64,000 nucleotides of DNA from Palsa-465 sp963800475 (GCA_963800475.1 CAWDAZ010000003.1:248001-312000), one strand, 5' to 3'. Shown: positions 1 through 8,406, counted from the first letter of the stretch. Notes: generated by a model from the sequence alone, not told the origin. Translations and numbers: made by a program.

Positions 1-546
1 GACCGCGTTGCGGGTGTCGCGGTGCCGCGCGCCGACGACCGCCAGGTCGACGGTCAGCACCAGCACCGGCGCCCCGATCGCCTCCGCGCGGCCCATCAGG
101 TCCGCGGCGTAGCCCCGGTCGCGCATCACGTACAGCTGGAACCACGGCGGCGTCCGCTTGGCGCGGGCAACCTCCTCGATCCCGCAGATCGACACGGTCG
201 ACTCGATGAACGGCACGCCCACCTGATCGGCGGCTCTTGCCGCCTGCACCTCCGCGCGACGGGCGAACATCCCTCCGAGGCCCACCGGGGCGAGGATCAC
301 GGGCAGCGCCAGACGTTCGCCGAGCACCTCGACCGCCGGATCGCGGTCCGAGACGTCGCGCATCACGACCTGGCGGAGCAGCAGCCGCTCGAGGTCGGCG
401 ACGTTCGCGCGCAGCGTGTACTCCTCATACGCGCCACCGTCGATGTAGTCGAACAGCTGCCGGGGCAGCCGTCGGCGCGCGAGCTCGCGGTAGTCGAGCA
501 CCGTCGCGGGCGCAACCCCCAGAGGGCGATCGGCGCGGAGCCCCAA
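1..546 (-). CDS. FMN-dependent alpha-hydroxyacid dehydrogenase, LldD-like (partial, C-terminus off the left edge)
   Basis: Only the N-terminal 182 codons are in the window. They read like the FMN-dependent L-lactate/glycolate/mandelate oxidoreductase family: an N-terminal VLDYRELARRRLP stretch, FDYIDGGAYEEYTLR, then LPVILAPVGLGGMF and PWFQLYVMRD, which in the family line the FMN site of a TIM barrel. These enzymes oxidise 2-hydroxyacids to 2-oxoacids. I chose the TTG start at 546 because GAGGGG lies 5 nt upstream; a GTG at 501 would trim conserved residues. The start is 13 nt after the stop of the lipoprotein gene, so it is probably the last visible gene of the hisF-led leftward unit. The FMN-contacting Lys and catalytic His lie beyond the edge, so exact substrate cannot be judged. 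Confidence 0.85.
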   Translation of the reverse strand, partial: MGLRADRPLGVAPATVLDYRELARRRLPRQLFDYIDGGAYEEYTLRANVADLERLLLRQVVMRDVSDRDPAVEVLGERLALPVILAPVGLGGMFARRAEVQAARAADQVGVPFIESTVSICGIEEVARAKRTPPWFQLYVMRDRGYAADLMGRAEAIGAPVLVLTVDLAVVGARHRDTRNAV

Positions 547-559
547 CGCGACCCCTCGG

Positions 560-1030
560 CTAGCCGCTCGGCGTCGCGTTCGCGGCGCAGCTCGTAAGGC
601 CCAGTGCCCGCGCCTGGGCGTTGCCCTTGGCATTGAGCCTGGTGCCTTCGGCGGCAATCGTCCGCAGCTGTGCCGTGTCGCCCGACCTGAACGCGTCGAG
701 CAGCTTCGCGACGTTCGCCTGCGACTGCTCGAGGTTCGCGATCCACTTGTCGACACTCGCGCTCATCGCGGCCGGCGGCGGCACCGACCTCACCTGCGCG
801 AGCGCGTTCTTGGCGGAGTTCGCGAGTGTGGTCAGGCCCGTGATGCTGCTGGTCGTGCTCTTCGGGAGCGCCGTTACGCCGGCGTTGTACGCCTGGCAGA
901 TCTTGTTGACGCTGGCCCGGTACGCGGCAGGTGATAGGCCCGAACTCGAGGTGGAGCTCGAGCCCGAGCCGCCGCAGCCGGCGACGCCCGCCACCAACGC
1001 GGCGGCCACCGCGACCCGCCCCAGGCTCAC
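560..1030 (-). CDS. Small secreted lipoprotein of unknown function
   Basis: A 156-residue protein with a GTG start that overlaps the stop of the upstream gene by 4 bp (GTGA). The N-terminus is a lipoprotein signal: a short charged start, a hydrophobic Ala/Val run and a lipobox ending VAGC with the lipid-accepting Cys at about residue 19, followed by a Gly/Ser-rich linker. The mature part is mostly helical (AYRASVNKICQAYNAGV, then a long helix with LEQSQANVAKLLDAFRSGD) and contains two more cysteines, one near the C-terminus. This resembles the many short helical lipoproteins of Actinobacteria, but I do not recognise a named family. Expected location: outer face of the membrane. Confidence 0.75.
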   Translation of the reverse strand: MSLGRVAVAAALVAGVAGCGGSGSSSTSSSGLSPAAYRASVNKICQAYNAGVTALPKSTTSSITGLTTLANSAKNALAQVRSVPPPAAMSASVDKWIANLEQSQANVAKLLDAFRSGDTAQLRTIAAEGTRLNAKGNAQARALGLTSCAANATPSG

Positions 1031-1404
1031 GGCGCGGGTTCCGACGCTTCCGCGCGGATCGCGGCGAGCCCCATCGCGGCGGCGAGGATCGCCGTTCCGG
1101 TTACGAGCAACGCAGTGCGTTTCGGGAGCTCGCCGGCACGCCCCGCGAGCACTCCGGCGGCCGCGTCGGCGAGGTCGCACGCGACCCCGATCCGGAGCCA
1201 CTGCTGGCGCTCGGCGCCGCTGCTCGCCTGCAGGCCGAAGCCGAGCGCCACGTCGCGCACGCCGAACAGCCTGCCCAGATACGTGGCCTGAGGATTTCCG
1301 TCGGGGTCGAGGCCGAACACGCGAGCCGAGAACCGCGGCATCGCCCACGCGCCAATGCCGATGGCGCTGCGAGTTGCGACCAGGCGTGTGATCTGCTGGC
1401 TCAT
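1027..1404 (-). CDS. Small membrane protein, DUF4267-like
   Basis: A 125-residue protein with about four hydrophobic segments (roughly residues 8-28, 45-60, 68-88 and 95-115). The motif YLGRLFGVRDVALG followed by a tryptophan-containing loop and a second pair of helices resembles DUF4267-type four-helix membrane proteins of Actinobacteria; no function is known for them. The start codon overlaps the hisF stop by 4 bp (ATGA) and its stop overlaps the lipoprotein start (GTGA), so the three are translationally coupled. No link to histidine synthesis is evident from the sequence. Confidence 0.7.
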   Translation of the reverse strand: MSQQITRLVATRSAIGIGAWAMPRFSARVFGLDPDGNPQATYLGRLFGVRDVALGFGLQASSGAERQQWLRIGVACDLADAAAGVLAGRAGELPKRTALLVTGTAILAAAMGLAAIRAEASEPAP

Positions 1405-2195
1405 GCGCCAGGCACCCTACCGCTTGTCGAGACGCTCGTGGGAACTCTTACGGCGACTCCCGCACCCGCCAGGAAGTCCTTTACCTCCCGCACCGTGTGA
1501 CGCCCGTAGTGAAAGATCGACGCGCACAGCACGGCGTCGGCGCCCGCCTCGAGCGCGCTGAGCAGGTGCTCGAGGGTCCCCGCGCCCCCCGACGCGATCA
1601 CGGGGACGCTGACGGCCGCGGCGGTGGCCGCGGTCAGCTCGAGGTCGTAGCCGGCCGCGGTGCCATCCCGGTCCATGCTCGTCAGCAGGATCTCCCCTGC
1701 CCCGCGCTCGACGCCCTCCGCGGCCCACCGCACCGCGTCGCGCCCGGTCGGCGTGCGCCCGCCGGCCACGAACGCCTCCCAGCCTCCGCCGGGGTCGGCC
1801 TTGGCATCGATCGCGAGCACCACGCACTGAGCCCCGAACGTGCGCGCGAGCTCGTCGAGCAGCTCGGGTCGCGCGAGCGCGGCCGAGTTCACCGACACCT
1901 TGTCGGCGCCGGCGTCGAGCACCGCCTGCGCGTCCTCGACCGACCGTACGCCGCCGCCGATCGTGAACGGGATGAACAGCTGATCGGCCGCTCGGCGCGC
2001 CAGTTCGACGACGGTCGCGCGCTTGTCGGACGTCGCCGTGATGTCGAGCAGCACGAGCTCGTCGGCGCCCGCCGCGTCGTAGCAGCCCGCGAGCTCCACC
2101 GGGTCGCCCGCGTCGCGCAGGTCGACGAACCCGACTCCCTTGACGACGCGGCCGGCGTCCACATCGAGGCATGGGATCACGCGCTTGTAGTGCAT
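1401..2195 (-). CDS. hisF: Imidazole glycerol phosphate synthase, cyclase subunit HisF
   Basis: 264 residues, normal length is about 255. HisF is the cyclase half of IGP synthase: it takes ammonia from HisH and converts PRFAR to imidazole glycerol phosphate and AICAR in the cytoplasm. The N-terminal strand KRVIPCLDVD carries the catalytic Asp at residue 11, and CVVLAIDAK carries the second at residue 130; the phosphate loops FTIGGGVRS and IASGGAGT are both present in the TIM barrel. It follows hisA by 29 bp, but that gap holds a good -10 box (TATATT) 8 nt before the ATG, so hisF may also be transcribed separately together with the three genes downstream. The C-terminus runs about 10 residues beyond the usual end. 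Confidence 0.97.
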   Translation of the reverse strand: MHYKRVIPCLDVDAGRVVKGVGFVDLRDAGDPVELAGCYDAAGADELVLLDITATSDKRATVVELARRAADQLFIPFTIGGGVRSVEDAQAVLDAGADKVSVNSAALARPELLDELARTFGAQCVVLAIDAKADPGGGWEAFVAGGRTPTGRDAVRWAAEGVERGAGEILLTSMDRDGTAAGYDLELTAATAAAVSVPVIASGGAGTLEHLLSALEAGADAVLCASIFHYGRHTVREVKDFLAGAGVAVRVPTSVSTSGRVPGA

Positions 2196-2203
2196 CAGCG
2201 GTG

Positions 2204-2209
2204 AATATA
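2204..2209 (-). promoter_or_regulatory. Putative -10 box for hisF (TATATT)
   Basis: TATATT on the minus strand, 8 nt before the hisF ATG, inside the 29-bp gap after hisA. The distance predicts a transcript starting at or next to the start codon. No clear -35 hexamer is visible at 16-18 nt. Confidence 0.45.
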
Positions 2210-2224
2210 GGTCGACGCCGACGC

Positions 2225-2959
2225 TCAGCGGTTGGCGACGTCCAACGCTCGCTGGGCCTCGGCGACGCCGAACCGCTGCTCGTACAGCGCCTTGCCGACG
2301 ATCGCCCCGGCCAGGTTCACCTGGCGCAGCGCCACCAGCGCGGCGAGGTCATCGAGCGAGCCGATCCCGCCCGAGTAGATGAAGCTTCCGCGCACCACCT
2401 GCGCCACGCGGCGGGCGGCGTCGAGGTCCGGGCCGGCAAGCATCCCGTCCCGCTCGATGCTCGAGTACACGAACCGGCGCACTCCGCGCGCCCCGAGCTG
2501 CTCGATCACGGATTCGGCCGGGAGCTCTGTCTGCTCGAGCCACCCGGAGGCGGCGAGCCGTCCGTCGCGCGCGTCGACCGACACCACCACCCGGTCGCCG
2601 AGCTCGGAGACAGCCTCGTCGAGCAGATCGACGTCGCGGTACGCGGCGGTCCCGATCACGACGCGAGCCGCGCCGGCGGCGATCGCGTCGCGGACCGCGT
2701 CGATCGTCCGCAGGCCGCCACCGATCTGGACCGGAACCCCGGCCTCACGCACGATCCGCCGGACGTGCTCGAGGTTCACGGGCTCGCCGGCCCGCGCGCC
2801 GTCGAGGTCGACCACGTGCAGCGCGCGGGCGCCGGCCCGAACCCAGCGCTGCGCCGCGTCGAGTGGGTCGGCGTCGTACACGGTCTGCTCGTCGAACTCC
2901 CCGCGGGCAAGCCTCACGGCCTTCCCGTCGAGGATGTCGATCGCCGGCAGCAGGATCAT
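2225..2959 (-). CDS. hisA: Phosphoribosylformimino-AICAR isomerase HisA
   Basis: 244 residues, the usual size. HisA isomerises ProFAR to PRFAR, the substrate of HisHF. It is a TIM barrel with MILLPAIDILDGK (catalytic Asp8), the N-terminal phosphate loop QIGGGLRT, VVVSVDARDG (second catalytic Asp at 129) and the C-terminal loop YSGGIGS. I chose the ATG of MILLPAID at 2959 because it overlaps the hisH stop by 4 bp (ATGA); an in-frame start 24 nt upstream would add residues not seen in the family. Some actinobacteria use this enzyme (PriA) also for tryptophan synthesis; sequence alone does not tell whether that is true here. Confidence 0.95.
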   Translation of the reverse strand: MILLPAIDILDGKAVRLARGEFDEQTVYDADPLDAAQRWVRAGARALHVVDLDGARAGEPVNLEHVRRIVREAGVPVQIGGGLRTIDAVRDAIAAGAARVVIGTAAYRDVDLLDEAVSELGDRVVVSVDARDGRLAASGWLEQTELPAESVIEQLGARGVRRFVYSSIERDGMLAGPDLDAARRVAQVVRGSFIYSGGIGSLDDLAALVALRQVNLAGAIVGKALYEQRFGVAEAQRALDVANR

Positions 2960-3612
2960 GCGTGCGCTGGGACCGGCGCGCAAACCGCCACGAAGTTCTC
3001 GAGCAGCCGCAGCCCGTCGGCCGAGGACTTCTCGGGGTGAAACTGGGCTGCGAGCACGATCCCGCGCTCGACAAGCGTGGCGAACCGCTCGCCGTATTCG
3101 GTGGTCCCGACTATGTCGGCCGGATCCGCGGGCCGCGGCGCAAGCGAATGCACGTGGTAGAAGGCGCAGCCGCGCTCCGGCAGCCCCGTCGTCAGGCGCG
3201 ACGGGCGCTCGAAGGCAACCTCGTTCCAGCCGATGTGCGGGACCCGTAGGCCGCCCGTGCGCAGCCGGGTCACCTCGCCGGCGATCAGGCCGAGGCCGTC
3301 GGTCGGCTCGAGCTCTTCGGAGCGCTCGAACAGCAGCTGCATCCCGAGGCAGATCCCGAGCAGCGGTGTCCCGTGCCCGACTCGCTCGCGGATCAGTTCC
3401 GCCAGTCCGAGCTCATTGAGGTTGCGCATCGCGAGCGGGAATGCCCCGACGCCCGGGAGCACGAGGCCGTCGGCGGCGCGCAGCTCGTCGTGCCCCCGGG
3501 TGATCGAGGCGCGCGCACCGGCGTGCTCGAGCGCCTTCTCGACCGACCGGCGGTTGCCCATCCCGTAGTCGATCACCGCGATCCGGGGCGCGGCGCCCGC
3601 GCCCGTGCTCAT
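2956..3612 (-). CDS. hisH: Imidazole glycerol phosphate synthase, glutaminase subunit HisH
   Basis: 218 residues. HisH hydrolyses glutamine and channels ammonia to HisF. It is a class I glutamine amidotransferase with nucleophile Cys88 in LLGICLGMQLLF and the His/Glu pair at 192 and 194 in QFHPEKSS; the PGVGAF oxyanion strand is also present. The gene overlaps hisB by 4 bp upstream and hisA by 4 bp downstream. hisH and hisF are split by hisA, the common bacterial order hisB-hisH-hisA-hisF. Confidence 0.96.
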   Translation of the reverse strand: MSTGAGAAPRIAVIDYGMGNRRSVEKALEHAGARASITRGHDELRAADGLVLPGVGAFPLAMRNLNELGLAELIRERVGHGTPLLGICLGMQLLFERSEELEPTDGLGLIAGEVTRLRTGGLRVPHIGWNEVAFERPSRLTTGLPERGCAFYHVHSLAPRPADPADIVGTTEYGERFATLVERGIVLAAQFHPEKSSADGLRLLENFVAVCAPVPAHA

Positions 3613-4199
3613 ACGAGCGTGCCCTTCGTGCTCGGGACCCCCCGCTCGGTGGGGTCGAGCGCCACGGCGGCACGGAGCGCGCGTGCCGTGGCCTTGAACG
3701 CAGCCTCGATCACGTGATGGGCGTTCGTACCGGCCTCGACGATCACGTGCAGCGTGAGCTTCGCGTTCATCGCCAGCGCGCGGAAGAACTCCTCGACCAG
3801 CTCGTAGTCGAACGTCCCGATCGAGCCCGGCGGGAGCGACGCCTCGAACACCAGCAGCCCGCGCCCCGAGATGTCGATCGCGCAGGCGGCTCGTGACTCG
3901 TCCATCGGCACCCGGGCATCGCCGTAGCGGTTGATTCCGGCGCGATCGCCGAGTGCCTCGTCGAGCGCCTTGCCGATGCAGATCCCGACGTCTTCGACAG
4001 TGTGGTGCGCGCCGGTCTCGAGGTCGCCGGTGGCGCGCACGTCGAGATCGAGGCGGCCGTGGCGCGCGAGCAGGTCGAGCATGTGGTCGAGGAACCCGAC
4101 CCCGGTGTCGCGCTCACCCGCGCCGGTGCCGTCGAGCGACAAGCTGACGCTGACGCTGGTCTCGCCGGTCTTCCGGTCGATCTGCGCGGTGCGGCTCAT
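3609..4199 (-). CDS. hisB: Imidazoleglycerol-phosphate dehydratase HisB
   Basis: 196 residues: a monofunctional dehydratase without the histidinol-phosphatase domain found in enterobacterial HisB. It converts imidazole glycerol phosphate to imidazole acetol phosphate and uses two Mn ions bound by His-rich motifs, visible as GFLDHMLDLLARHG, GAHHTVEDVGI and NAHHVIEAAFKA. The ATG at 4199 (MSRTAQIDRKT) is chosen because it overlaps the hisD stop by 4 bp and matches the usual N-terminus; longer in-frame extension is not family-like. The next pathway enzyme, HisC, is not in this window. Confidence 0.96.
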   Translation of the reverse strand: MSRTAQIDRKTGETSVSVSLSLDGTGAGERDTGVGFLDHMLDLLARHGRLDLDVRATGDLETGAHHTVEDVGICIGKALDEALGDRAGINRYGDARVPMDESRAACAIDISGRGLLVFEASLPPGSIGTFDYELVEEFFRALAMNAKLTLHVIVEAGTNAHHVIEAAFKATARALRAAVALDPTERGVPSTKGTLV

Positions 4200-5464
4200 T
4201 CGGCTGGATTGTCGCGAATGCGGGCTTCCATCGAGCGCGCATGCCATTCGAAGCCCTCCGTCCGAGCCACCGGCGCCGCGGCGCGGGCAAGCGCCTCGGG
4301 GCGCTCGACCCGGACCTCGGTGGTGGTGCGCAGGAAGTGTCGCGGGGAGACGCCCGAGGCGAACCGGGCCCCGCCGGCAGTCGGCAGGATGTGGTTTGAC
4401 CCGGCGATGTAGTCGCCGAACGCCGTCCCTGCGGACTCGCCCACGAACACGGCGCCGGCCGTGAGCACGCGGTCAGCGAGCGCCTCGACGCTGTCGCCGA
4501 CGAGCTGGAGATGCTCCGGCGCGAACGCCTCGGCAAGGTCGATGGCGTCGTCCGCGTCCGCGGCGAGCACGAGGCACGCGACCGCACCCGTGTCGGGGGC
4601 CGGCTCCAGGCGCCGGGCCAGCGCGTTCAGGAGCGCGCCGTCGGGGCTGACCGCCACGACCAGCGTGCCGGGGCCGTGCTCGGCCTGCGCGAGCAGGTCG
4701 AGCGCCAGCGGCTCGGGATTGCCACCCCCGTCGGCGACCAGCATCAGGTCGCTTGGACCCGCGAACCCGTCGATCCCGACGCGTGCCGAGAGCTGGCGCT
4801 TGGCCTCCTGGACGTACAGGTTGCCGGGCCCGACGATCACGTCGACCGCGGGGATCGTCTCGGTGCCGAGCGCTAGCGCGGCGATCGCCTGGGCACCGCC
4901 GATCCGGTAGACGGCCGACGCGCCGGTCAGGTGGCAGGCGGCCAGCACGGCCGGATCTATGTCATCAGCGGCGCTCGGCGGCGAGCAAACGACCACCTCG
5001 GGGACGCGCGCCACCTGCGCGGGGACCACGCCCATCACCACCGTGCTCGGGTACGGGGCGCGCCCGCCCGGGACGTACACGGCCGCACGCCTGACCGGCA
5101 CGCTGCGGATCCGGACGCTGTGTGTCCCGAGCTCGACCAGGCGGTCCGGCTCGGTGTCCGCGGCGGCCGCAGCGACCTCGCGCACGTTCGCGATCGCCTG
5201 CTCGAGGCCCTCGCGCACCGCTGGGTCGAGCTCGTCCGCCGCCCGCGCGAGCGCGAGCGGGTCGACGTGCGGCGGGCGCGGCTCGCGATCGCCGGTGTCG
5301 AGCATCCGTGTGTAGTCCCGGACCGCGCTGTCCCCGCGGGTCTGCACCCCGCTGATGATCTCCCACACGGCGTCGGTCACCGACTCCGCGGTCGGCACGA
5401 GCGCCCGCAGCCGGGCGGCCGTCGCCGCCGGCCCACCCCCCGTGTCGGTCCGCTCACATCGCAT
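4196..5464 (-). CDS. hisD: Histidinol dehydrogenase HisD
   Basis: 422 residues. A Zn-dependent NAD enzyme that oxidises L-histidinol to L-histidine in two steps. Visible motifs are YVPGGRAPYPSTVVM, IVGPGNLYVQEAKR, DGFAGPSDLMLVADG (most family members have Glu where the second Asp group stands), AEHGPGT and the catalytic Glu-His pair in FAPEHLQL; GSNHILPT near the C-terminus contributes a metal ligand. The ATG lies inside the hisG 3' end (11-bp overlap), so the two are probably translationally coupled. Confidence 0.96.
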   Translation of the reverse strand: MRCERTDTGGGPAATAARLRALVPTAESVTDAVWEIISGVQTRGDSAVRDYTRMLDTGDREPRPPHVDPLALARAADELDPAVREGLEQAIANVREVAAAAADTEPDRLVELGTHSVRIRSVPVRRAAVYVPGGRAPYPSTVVMGVVPAQVARVPEVVVCSPPSAADDIDPAVLAACHLTGASAVYRIGGAQAIAALALGTETIPAVDVIVGPGNLYVQEAKRQLSARVGIDGFAGPSDLMLVADGGGNPEPLALDLLAQAEHGPGTLVVAVSPDGALLNALARRLEPAPDTGAVACLVLAADADDAIDLAEAFAPEHLQLVGDSVEALADRVLTAGAVFVGESAGTAFGDYIAGSNHILPTAGGARFASGVSPRHFLRTTTEVRVERPEALARAAAPVARTEGFEWHARSMEARIRDNPAE

Positions 5465-6080
5465 CGAGACGCTCCAGGATCGCGTCGATCAGCTCCGCCT
5501 TCAGCTTGTGCGCAACGGGGTTGGCGATCAGCCGCGCCGTGCACTCGATGATCTCCTCGCGGACCACGAGCCCGTTCTCCCGAAGCGTCGTCCCGGTCGC
5601 CGTCAGGTCGACGATCCCCTCGGCGAGCCCCGTCAGCGGCGCCAGCTCGACCGACCCCTTCACCTCGACGATCTCCGCCTGGCGGCCCGTGTCGAGAAAG
5701 TACCTGGCGGCGATCCGCGGGTACTTGGTCGCAATCCGCATCACCCCGAGGCGCCGCAGCGCCTCCGCCGCGCGGTCCTCCCCGGCCGCCGTCGCGAGCG
5801 CCATCGTGCATCGCCCGAAGCCGAGATCGACCAGCTCGTAGAGCTCGCGCTCGGACTGCTCGAGCAGCACGTCCTTGCCGGTGATCCCAAGATCTGCAGC
5901 GCCCGCCTCGACATACGTGGGCACGTCCGAGGGGCGCATCGTCACGATCCCCGCCTCCTCGAACAGGAGCCGGCGATCGTTGTCGCGAACCTCGGTCGTA
6001 TCGATCCCGAGCCGGTCGAGCAGCTCGAGGCTGTCGCCGAACAGCGCGCCGCGCGGGATCGCGATCCGGAGCTCGCTCAT
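5454..6080 (-). CDS. hisG: ATP phosphoribosyltransferase, short form HisG
   Basis: 208 residues. This is the short HisG lacking the C-terminal ACT-like regulatory domain; short forms work only as a hetero-octamer with HisZ, encoded directly upstream. It catalyses the first committed step, ATP plus PRPP to phosphoribosyl-ATP. Visible: N-terminal LRIAIPRGALF, the bilobed-fold motif LGITGKDVLLE, and the PRPP-binding loop DLTATGTTLREN. The ATG at 6080 overlaps the hisZ stop by 4 bp. Histidine feedback in this type acts through HisZ. Confidence 0.95.
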   Translation of the reverse strand: MSELRIAIPRGALFGDSLELLDRLGIDTTEVRDNDRRLLFEEAGIVTMRPSDVPTYVEAGAADLGITGKDVLLEQSERELYELVDLGFGRCTMALATAAGEDRAAEALRRLGVMRIATKYPRIAARYFLDTGRQAEIVEVKGSVELAPLTGLAEGIVDLTATGTTLRENGLVVREEIIECTARLIANPVAHKLKAELIDAILERLDAM

Positions 6081-7075
6081 CGCGGCACCACTCCGGTCCT
6101 GCCCCGCTCCTCGCCGGTCAGGGCGATGTGCAGCCGCTCCACGTTGAGCGCGAACCCGACCGCCGGCAGCGGCCGCCCGAACCCCGCCAGCAGCTCGTCG
6201 TAGCGGCCACCATTGCCGATCGGGACCCCGTACGCCGGGTCGTACACCTGGAACACGGCTCCCGTGTAGTAGCCGAGGCTCCTGACCAGCCCGAGGTCGA
6301 AGATGATCCGCCGCGCGACCTCGGCCGGCACCAGCTCGTGGATCGCCCGCATCCCGGTCGCGGCCTCCTCGAGCCGGCCGGTGAGGCCGTCGAGCACCTC
6401 GGGCCCACCACGGATCCGAGGTACCTGGAGCAGCAGCTCCGCGTCCGAGGCGTCGAGGCCGAGCTCTTCGAGCTCGCGTTCGACCCCGACGAAGTCCCCG
6501 GCGACCAGCTCGCCGACGATTCGCTCGCGAGCCTCGGGCGCGACCCCCACGGCCTCCAGCAGGCCGGGGTACAGCGACGCGTCGCCGAGCCCGACCCGGT
6601 ACGTCTCCAGTCCCGCCGCGTCGAGCGCGGCGCACAGCACGCGGAGCGCCTCCGCGGTTCCGTCCGGCGCCGGCGAGCCGATCAGCTCGATCCCGGCCTG
6701 CAGCAGCTCGCGGGGCTGTCCGCGCTGCGGCCGCACCCCACGGTATGCGTGCGCGAAGTAGCAGAACCGCAGCGGCGGCTCGGAGTGCGCGTACCGGGTC
6801 ACGGCCAGCCGTGCGATCGGCAGCGTCATGTCGGAGCGCAGCACCAGCACGTTGCCCTGCTCGTCGAACACCCGGTACGCCGGCGAGGCGTACGCGGGGG
6901 TCGCCGCGGCCCGCTCTCCGCGCGCGAACGTGGTCTCGTACTCGAGCGCCGGGGTGTACACCTCGCCATACCCCGCCTGTTCGAACACCCCCCGGATGCG
7001 GTCCGTCATCAGCCGGAGCTCCCGCATCTCGTCGGGCAGGACGTCTCGCGTGCCGCTTGGAATGCGGTCGGCCAT
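6077..7075 (-). CDS. hisZ: ATP phosphoribosyltransferase regulatory subunit HisZ
   Basis: 332 residues, a histidyl-tRNA-synthetase-like catalytic domain without the C-terminal anticodon-binding domain (true HisRS exceeds 400 residues). Start IPSGTRDVLPDEM and LRSDMTLPIARLAVTRY are class II synthetase motifs shared with HisRS. Its place directly before a short hisG, with a 4-bp overlap, makes HisZ rather than HisS the call. HisZ activates HisG and carries histidine feedback. It is the first gene of the operon: a CATACT -10 box lies 6 nt before the ATG and no Shine-Dalgarno is visible. Confidence 0.92.
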   Translation of the reverse strand: MADRIPSGTRDVLPDEMRELRLMTDRIRGVFEQAGYGEVYTPALEYETTFARGERAAATPAYASPAYRVFDEQGNVLVLRSDMTLPIARLAVTRYAHSEPPLRFCYFAHAYRGVRPQRGQPRELLQAGIELIGSPAPDGTAEALRVLCAALDAAGLETYRVGLGDASLYPGLLEAVGVAPEARERIVGELVAGDFVGVERELEELGLDASDAELLLQVPRIRGGPEVLDGLTGRLEEAATGMRAIHELVPAEVARRIIFDLGLVRSLGYYTGAVFQVYDPAYGVPIGNGGRYDELLAGFGRPLPAVGFALNVERLHIALTGEERGRTGVVPR

Positions 7076-7081
7076 GGTCCC

Positions 7082-7087
7082 AGTATG
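7082..7087 (-). promoter_or_regulatory. Putative -10 box for the his operon (CATACT)
   Basis: CATACT on the minus strand, 6 nt before the hisZ ATG, in the 26-bp gap after murA. It predicts a leaderless his mRNA. No histidine-rich leader peptide fits in this gap. Confidence 0.4.
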
Positions 7088-7101
7088 CGTCTCGCGTGGG
7101 G

Positions 7102-8406
7102 TCAGGCGACCGCGGGCACGTCATCCACCCGCTCGATGCGCGCGCCGAGGTGTCGCAAGCGCTCGTCGATCCGCTCGTAGCCGCGGTCGATCTGGCGGAT
7201 GTTGCCGATCTCGGTGACGCCGTCGGCGCACAGCGCCGCGATCAGCATCGCCATCCCGGCGCGGATGTCGGGCGACTCGACGCGCTGGCCGCTCAGCCTT
7301 CGGGGACCAAGCACGATCGCTCTGTGAGGGTCGCAGATGGTGATCGCGGCGCCCATCAGCTGGAGCTTGTCGCAGAAGAACAGGCGGTTCTCGAACATCT
7401 TCTCGTGGATGATCACGGAGCCTTCCGACTGGGTCGCGAGCGCCAGCGCGATGCTCGTCAGGTCCGCCGGGAACGCCGGCCAGGGACCGTCCTCGACCTT
7501 CGGCATGTGCTCGCCCTCGTCGTTGCGGATCACGAGCTTCTGGTTGCCGGGCACGATCACGTCCGATCCGCGCACCTCGCTGCGCAGGCCGAGCCGGTCG
7601 AACACGAGCCGCACCATGCGGAGGTCCTCGGGCACGGTGTCCTTGACGATCAGCTCGCCGCCGGTGACGCCCGCGAGCGCCATGAACGACCCGATCTCGA
7701 TGTGGTCGGGGGCGATCGTGTGAGCGCAGCCGCGCAGGCTCCCGGTGCCGTGCACGGTCATCACGTTCGAGCCGATCCCGTCGATCGGCGCGCCCATCGC
7801 GACCAGCATCCGCGCGAGGTCCTGCACATGCGGCTCCGAGGCCGCGTTGCGGATCACGGTCGGGCCGCGGGTCAGGGCGGCGGCCAGCAGCGCGTTCTCG
7901 GTCGCCATCACCGATGGTTCGTCCATCAGGAAGTCACACGGCCGCAACCCGATCGGCGCGTCGAGCTTGATGCCGGATTGCACGTGCTCGACGGTCGCCC
8001 CGAGCGCCCTGAACGCGTCCAGGTGCGGGTCCAGCCGGCGGCGCCCGATCACATCCCCGCCGGGCGGCGGCATCCGCACGTGGCCGAAGCGCGCCAGCAG
8101 TGGCCCGGTGAGCAGGAACGAAGCGCGGATCCGCTCCGCCAGCCCGGGGTCGACGACCGCGGACTCGGTGACACCCGACGCGTCGACCGTGACCTCGCCG
8201 GCGTCAGTCCAGCGGACGTCCGCCCCGAGCCCTTCGAGCAGCATCATCATCGCCTCGACGTCCCGGATGCGGGGGACGTTGCGAAGCGTCACCTCGTCGT
8301 CGGTGAGCAGGCACGCCGCGAGGATCGGCAGCGCGCCGTTCTTGTTTCCGGCCGGGACGACGGTGCCTGATAGGCGCGTCCCGCCCTCGATCACGAATTT
8401 CTCCAT
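7102..8406 (-). CDS. murA: UDP-N-acetylglucosamine 1-carboxyvinyltransferase MurA (Asp variant)
   Basis: 434 residues, normal for MurA. It transfers enolpyruvate from PEP to UDP-GlcNAc, the first committed step of peptidoglycan synthesis. Visible: N-terminal MEKFVIEGGTRLSG, the PEP-site lysine and Asn in AGNKNGALP, repeated inside-out beta/alpha motifs, and a mobile loop PPGGDVIGRR. In that loop the residue that is Cys115 in E. coli is Asp118. Asp at this place occurs in mycobacteria and others and makes the enzyme insensitive to fosfomycin, so intrinsic resistance is inferred. The ATG at 8406 is chosen over a longer in-frame extension of basic low-complexity sequence. A TAGTCT box lies 10 nt upstream. 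Confidence 0.95.
   Translation of the reverse strand: MEKFVIEGGTRLSGTVVPAGNKNGALPILAACLLTDDEVTLRNVPRIRDVEAMMMLLEGLGADVRWTDAGEVTVDASGVTESAVVDPGLAERIRASFLLTGPLLARFGHVRMPPPGGDVIGRRRLDPHLDAFRALGATVEHVQSGIKLDAPIGLRPCDFLMDEPSVMATENALLAAALTRGPTVIRNAASEPHVQDLARMLVAMGAPIDGIGSNVMTVHGTGSLRGCAHTIAPDHIEIGSFMALAGVTGGELIVKDTVPEDLRMVRLVFDRLGLRSEVRGSDVIVPGNQKLVIRNDEGEHMPKVEDGPWPAFPADLTSIALALATQSEGSVIIHEKMFENRLFFCDKLQLMGAAITICDPHRAIVLGPRRLSGQRVESPDIRAGMAMLIAALCADGVTEIGNIRQIDRGYERIDERLRHLGARIERVDDVPAVA

Noticed and set aside
6080..7124. N-terminal extension of the hisG frame across hisZ
   Set aside because: The upstream part has no family similarity and overlaps hisZ in another frame; hisG starts at the overlapping ATG at 6080.
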